From Cristatella mucedo (lineage: Eukaryota > Bryozoa > Phylactolaemata > Cristatellidae), in contig WPIO01000404.1 of NCBI GenBank assembly GCA_009760855.2, positions 1 through 56,842 on the forward strand: 56,842 nt of DNA, written 5' to 3'. Below the pieces are notes generated by a model. The model saw only the letters and a program-made list of their open reading frames with translations. It was not told the origin of the DNA and did no database searches. The number at the start of each line of letters is the position of its first letter. Position 1 is the stretch's first letter. The position numbers and the translations under genes were made by a program. Of the stretch, positions 54,861 to 56,842 are shown piece by piece.

Positions 54861-56842
54861 TTTTGTTGGCCCATGGCAATTAGCGAAGGCTTCGTTTAGC
54901 ATGACAAGGAAAGACAAACATTCGGCGATTACCGGGACACGTTCGAATAGTACGTGCTAGCTCAGAAGGTTCCGTCAGATCTCCATAAACCCGTATGTCT
55001 GAGTTCCATCAGAGCTAAGGCATAGGCACCGCTGCCTAGTCTTGTATCACCGGCTAAACCGTCGGATAAGAGCCAGTTGGAACACACACCGGTGCGTCCG
55101 GACCATCATATGCCCGTAATTCTCAAAATTGATGAGACTTAAAAGTTCCGCGGTCCTCATCATCGACCAGGTGAAGCAGCGAGAGAACTCTTAGCCGCCT
55201 TTCATTTTCTGGCTCAGCATTGGGGATTTGACCAATTCTCGCCGAAAGCTCTGCCAAACCGGTTGGTATGTGGCCTTTCGTCCAATGATACTCGGCAAAA
55301 GCCATTGACAGTAAAAATTCTGATACTGGAGATGGCGTTAGGCAGTGCGACAGAGGCAGAGCAGTTGAAAAAAGACGGTTAAGAGCTCCGGGCATTTGAC
55401 TGCCGAACCTTTGCCCGTTGACAGGATGAGCTGACCTCACTTTAAGCTAATCGCCCGCAAATGCTCCTCTTGCTGCTCAATGCAGCACGACCGGCGCAGG
55501 TGCCTTTATAACCACAGTGTTTGCCACGTCTGCAGGATAAAAGGTCAAGTGTGTAGTAATAAAGATTGGCATCCGATTCGAGCTGCAGGAAAGGTGACTG
55601 CCAGAGAAGCAAATTCACACAACTCCAAGGACGTCAGAAAAGTGTCAGACGACGTTGTTTTGATTCATTCTGCAAAAAGTGAGATCCACAAACCATGCAT
55701 GATACGGTTCCATATTGAAGGAACACACGTTCACATGATATTCGATGCGGGAACGAGCATTTCCACGCTATCTTTGCATGAGTATAAGCGAGTCTGTCCT
55801 CATCCGACCCTGGAGCCTACGAATATTATGCTGCGGCCATACAGTGCTACTTCGGAGGTATCTCCTGTTGGTGTAATTCATCCTCAGGCTGAATAACAAG
55901 AAAAAAAGTCCAGGCTCGACTTTTTTTTCTTGCCGACACCGACATACCGCTGTTCGGCAGAGGAAGGATGATGGCTTTCGATCTAGATATCGGAGGCAGG
56001 ATGGTTTCTGCGAATGTATTGACAGAGCATCGAGAGTTAGACGCTCTTCAACAACAGCATGACGATCTCGTCCACCAAACGCTGGGTAAGTTCAGCAGTG
56101 TTAAGGCCAAGTTGCATGTTCGAGAAAATGCTATACTCATATAACTAAATACATATAAATATGATATATAATATATAAATATAATATAATGTATTATATA
56201 ATAATATATGTAATAATAATAATATATATATATAATATAATATAATATAATATATAAATATAAATAAATATATAAATACATATAAATAAATATATAAAAT
56301 GCTATACTGCATATTGAATATCAAACTGCGCCCTTTTCAATACGCGAGAAAGTATAGGCTGAGCTAATCAAATTGCTCTCTGAGGGGGTAATTTTGCATG
56401 TCGAGCAGAGCGAATGGGCGACCCCAGTAGTGCCAGTAATTAAGCCCTACTGCTCGATCCACCTCTGAAGGAACTACAAAGTGACGCTGAACGCTCAGCT
56501 AATAATTGATGTATACCCAACGCCTTCGATAGACGACTTACAGAAAAAAACCAAATGACGGGACTTTGTTTTAAATGCTGGACCTATCCCGTGCAATTAC
56601 CCAGGTCGAACTTGAGAAAGAGTCCAAAGTTGTTTTACCATTACTATTCACAGGGGTTTGGTTAAGTACAACCGCTTGCCGCTTGGTGTTGCCTCCTCTC
56701 ATGCTATTCATCAATGAGCAACGGATCATTTGCTGTCTGCACTGCCTGGTGCATTGGGCTACCAGGATGACATTTTTGTGACAGGGAAGGACGATCTTGC
56801 TACATGCACAGTCTGTCTTCGATGATGGCAAAAAAACTGCAA
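54860..56842 (+). mobile_element. Ty3/gypsy retrotransposon gag-pol fragment, decayed, running off the right edge
   Basis: Gag-like coding remnants at about 54930-55390 include AARELLAAFHFLAQHWGFD and LPNRLVCGL. A Cys/His-rich stretch near 55480-55560 (HSVCHVCRIKGQVC) resembles a nucleocapsid knuckle. An aspartic-protease-like segment at 55680-55790 reads MIFDAGTSIS where DTGAS-like is usual. RT remnants follow: EWATPVVPV (56410), YKVTLNAQLIIDVYPTPSID (56475-56535), LDLS (56580), QDDIFVTGKDD (about 56770). In-frame stops, frameshifts and an AT-rich insertion at about 56130-56300 make it defective. No LTR is seen within the window. Confidence 0.82.
56128..56300. repeat. AT-rich simple repeat inside the gypsy fragment
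   Basis: Irregular TATAA/ATATA repeats with almost no G or C, lying between the protease and RT regions. Presumably expanded after insertion. Confidence 0.9.

Overview
The window looks like genomic DNA from an invertebrate metazoan. Its genes are split by GT-AG introns of up to several kb, it carries L2/CR1-type LINEs, two tRNA-derived SINE families, a Ty3/gypsy gag-pol fragment and many microsatellites, and it has no bacterial-style operons. I cannot name the phylum.

One large plus-strand gene fills most of it. From a TATA/Inr-like core promoter near 4.47-4.51 kb it runs about 48 kb to a stop codon at 53083-53085. Splice sites and reading phases read by eye give a continuous open frame of 1,657 codons (4,974 nt with stop) if every usable exon is included. 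The protein is predicted to be a type II (N-terminus in) membrane protein. It has a ~90-residue cytoplasmic tail starting MVVNPAYDE (an NPxY signal), one transmembrane helix, then five scavenger receptor cysteine-rich (SRCR) domains of the two-exon, six-cysteine group A kind. Long Ser/Thr-rich stalks separate the domains. Each SRCR domain is split by a phase-2 intron and normally bounded by phase-1 introns; SRCR3 and SRCR4 instead share one fused exon.

The most unusual part is the stalk. It is built from triplets of small symmetrical phase 1-1 exons, here called A (~51-54 codons), B (~22-28) and C (~20-22). One diverged triplet lies between SRCR1 and SRCR2 (18.1-18.6 kb) and one between SRCR2 and the array (27.6-28.2 kb). 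Seven more lie in a tandem array of ~2 kb units from about 29.5 to 44.2 kb, before SRCR3. All 25 usable cassette exons are multiples of three in length, so any can be skipped or duplicated without breaking the frame. Most donors are weak (GTT-type). This is a likely engine for stalk-length variation by splicing and by copy number.

Layout: 1-1.85 kb flank with a 118-bp tandem duplication; 1.87-2.03 kb SINE; 2.49-4.34 kb antisense LINE just upstream of the promoter; 4.65-4.98 kb exon 1; 5-9.9 kb intron 1 with antisense LINEs; 9.9-14.1 kb SRCR1; 18.1-18.6 kb stalk set 0; 19.3-23.7 kb SRCR2; 24-29 kb LINEs and stalk set 1; 29.5-44.2 kb stalk array; 44.8-53.1 kb SRCR3, SRCR4 and SRCR5; 53.1-54.8 kb 3' flank with a candidate poly(A) signal; 54.8-56.8 kb decayed Ty3/gypsy gag-pol running off the right edge. 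No rRNA, functional tRNA, CRISPR or second host gene was recognised.
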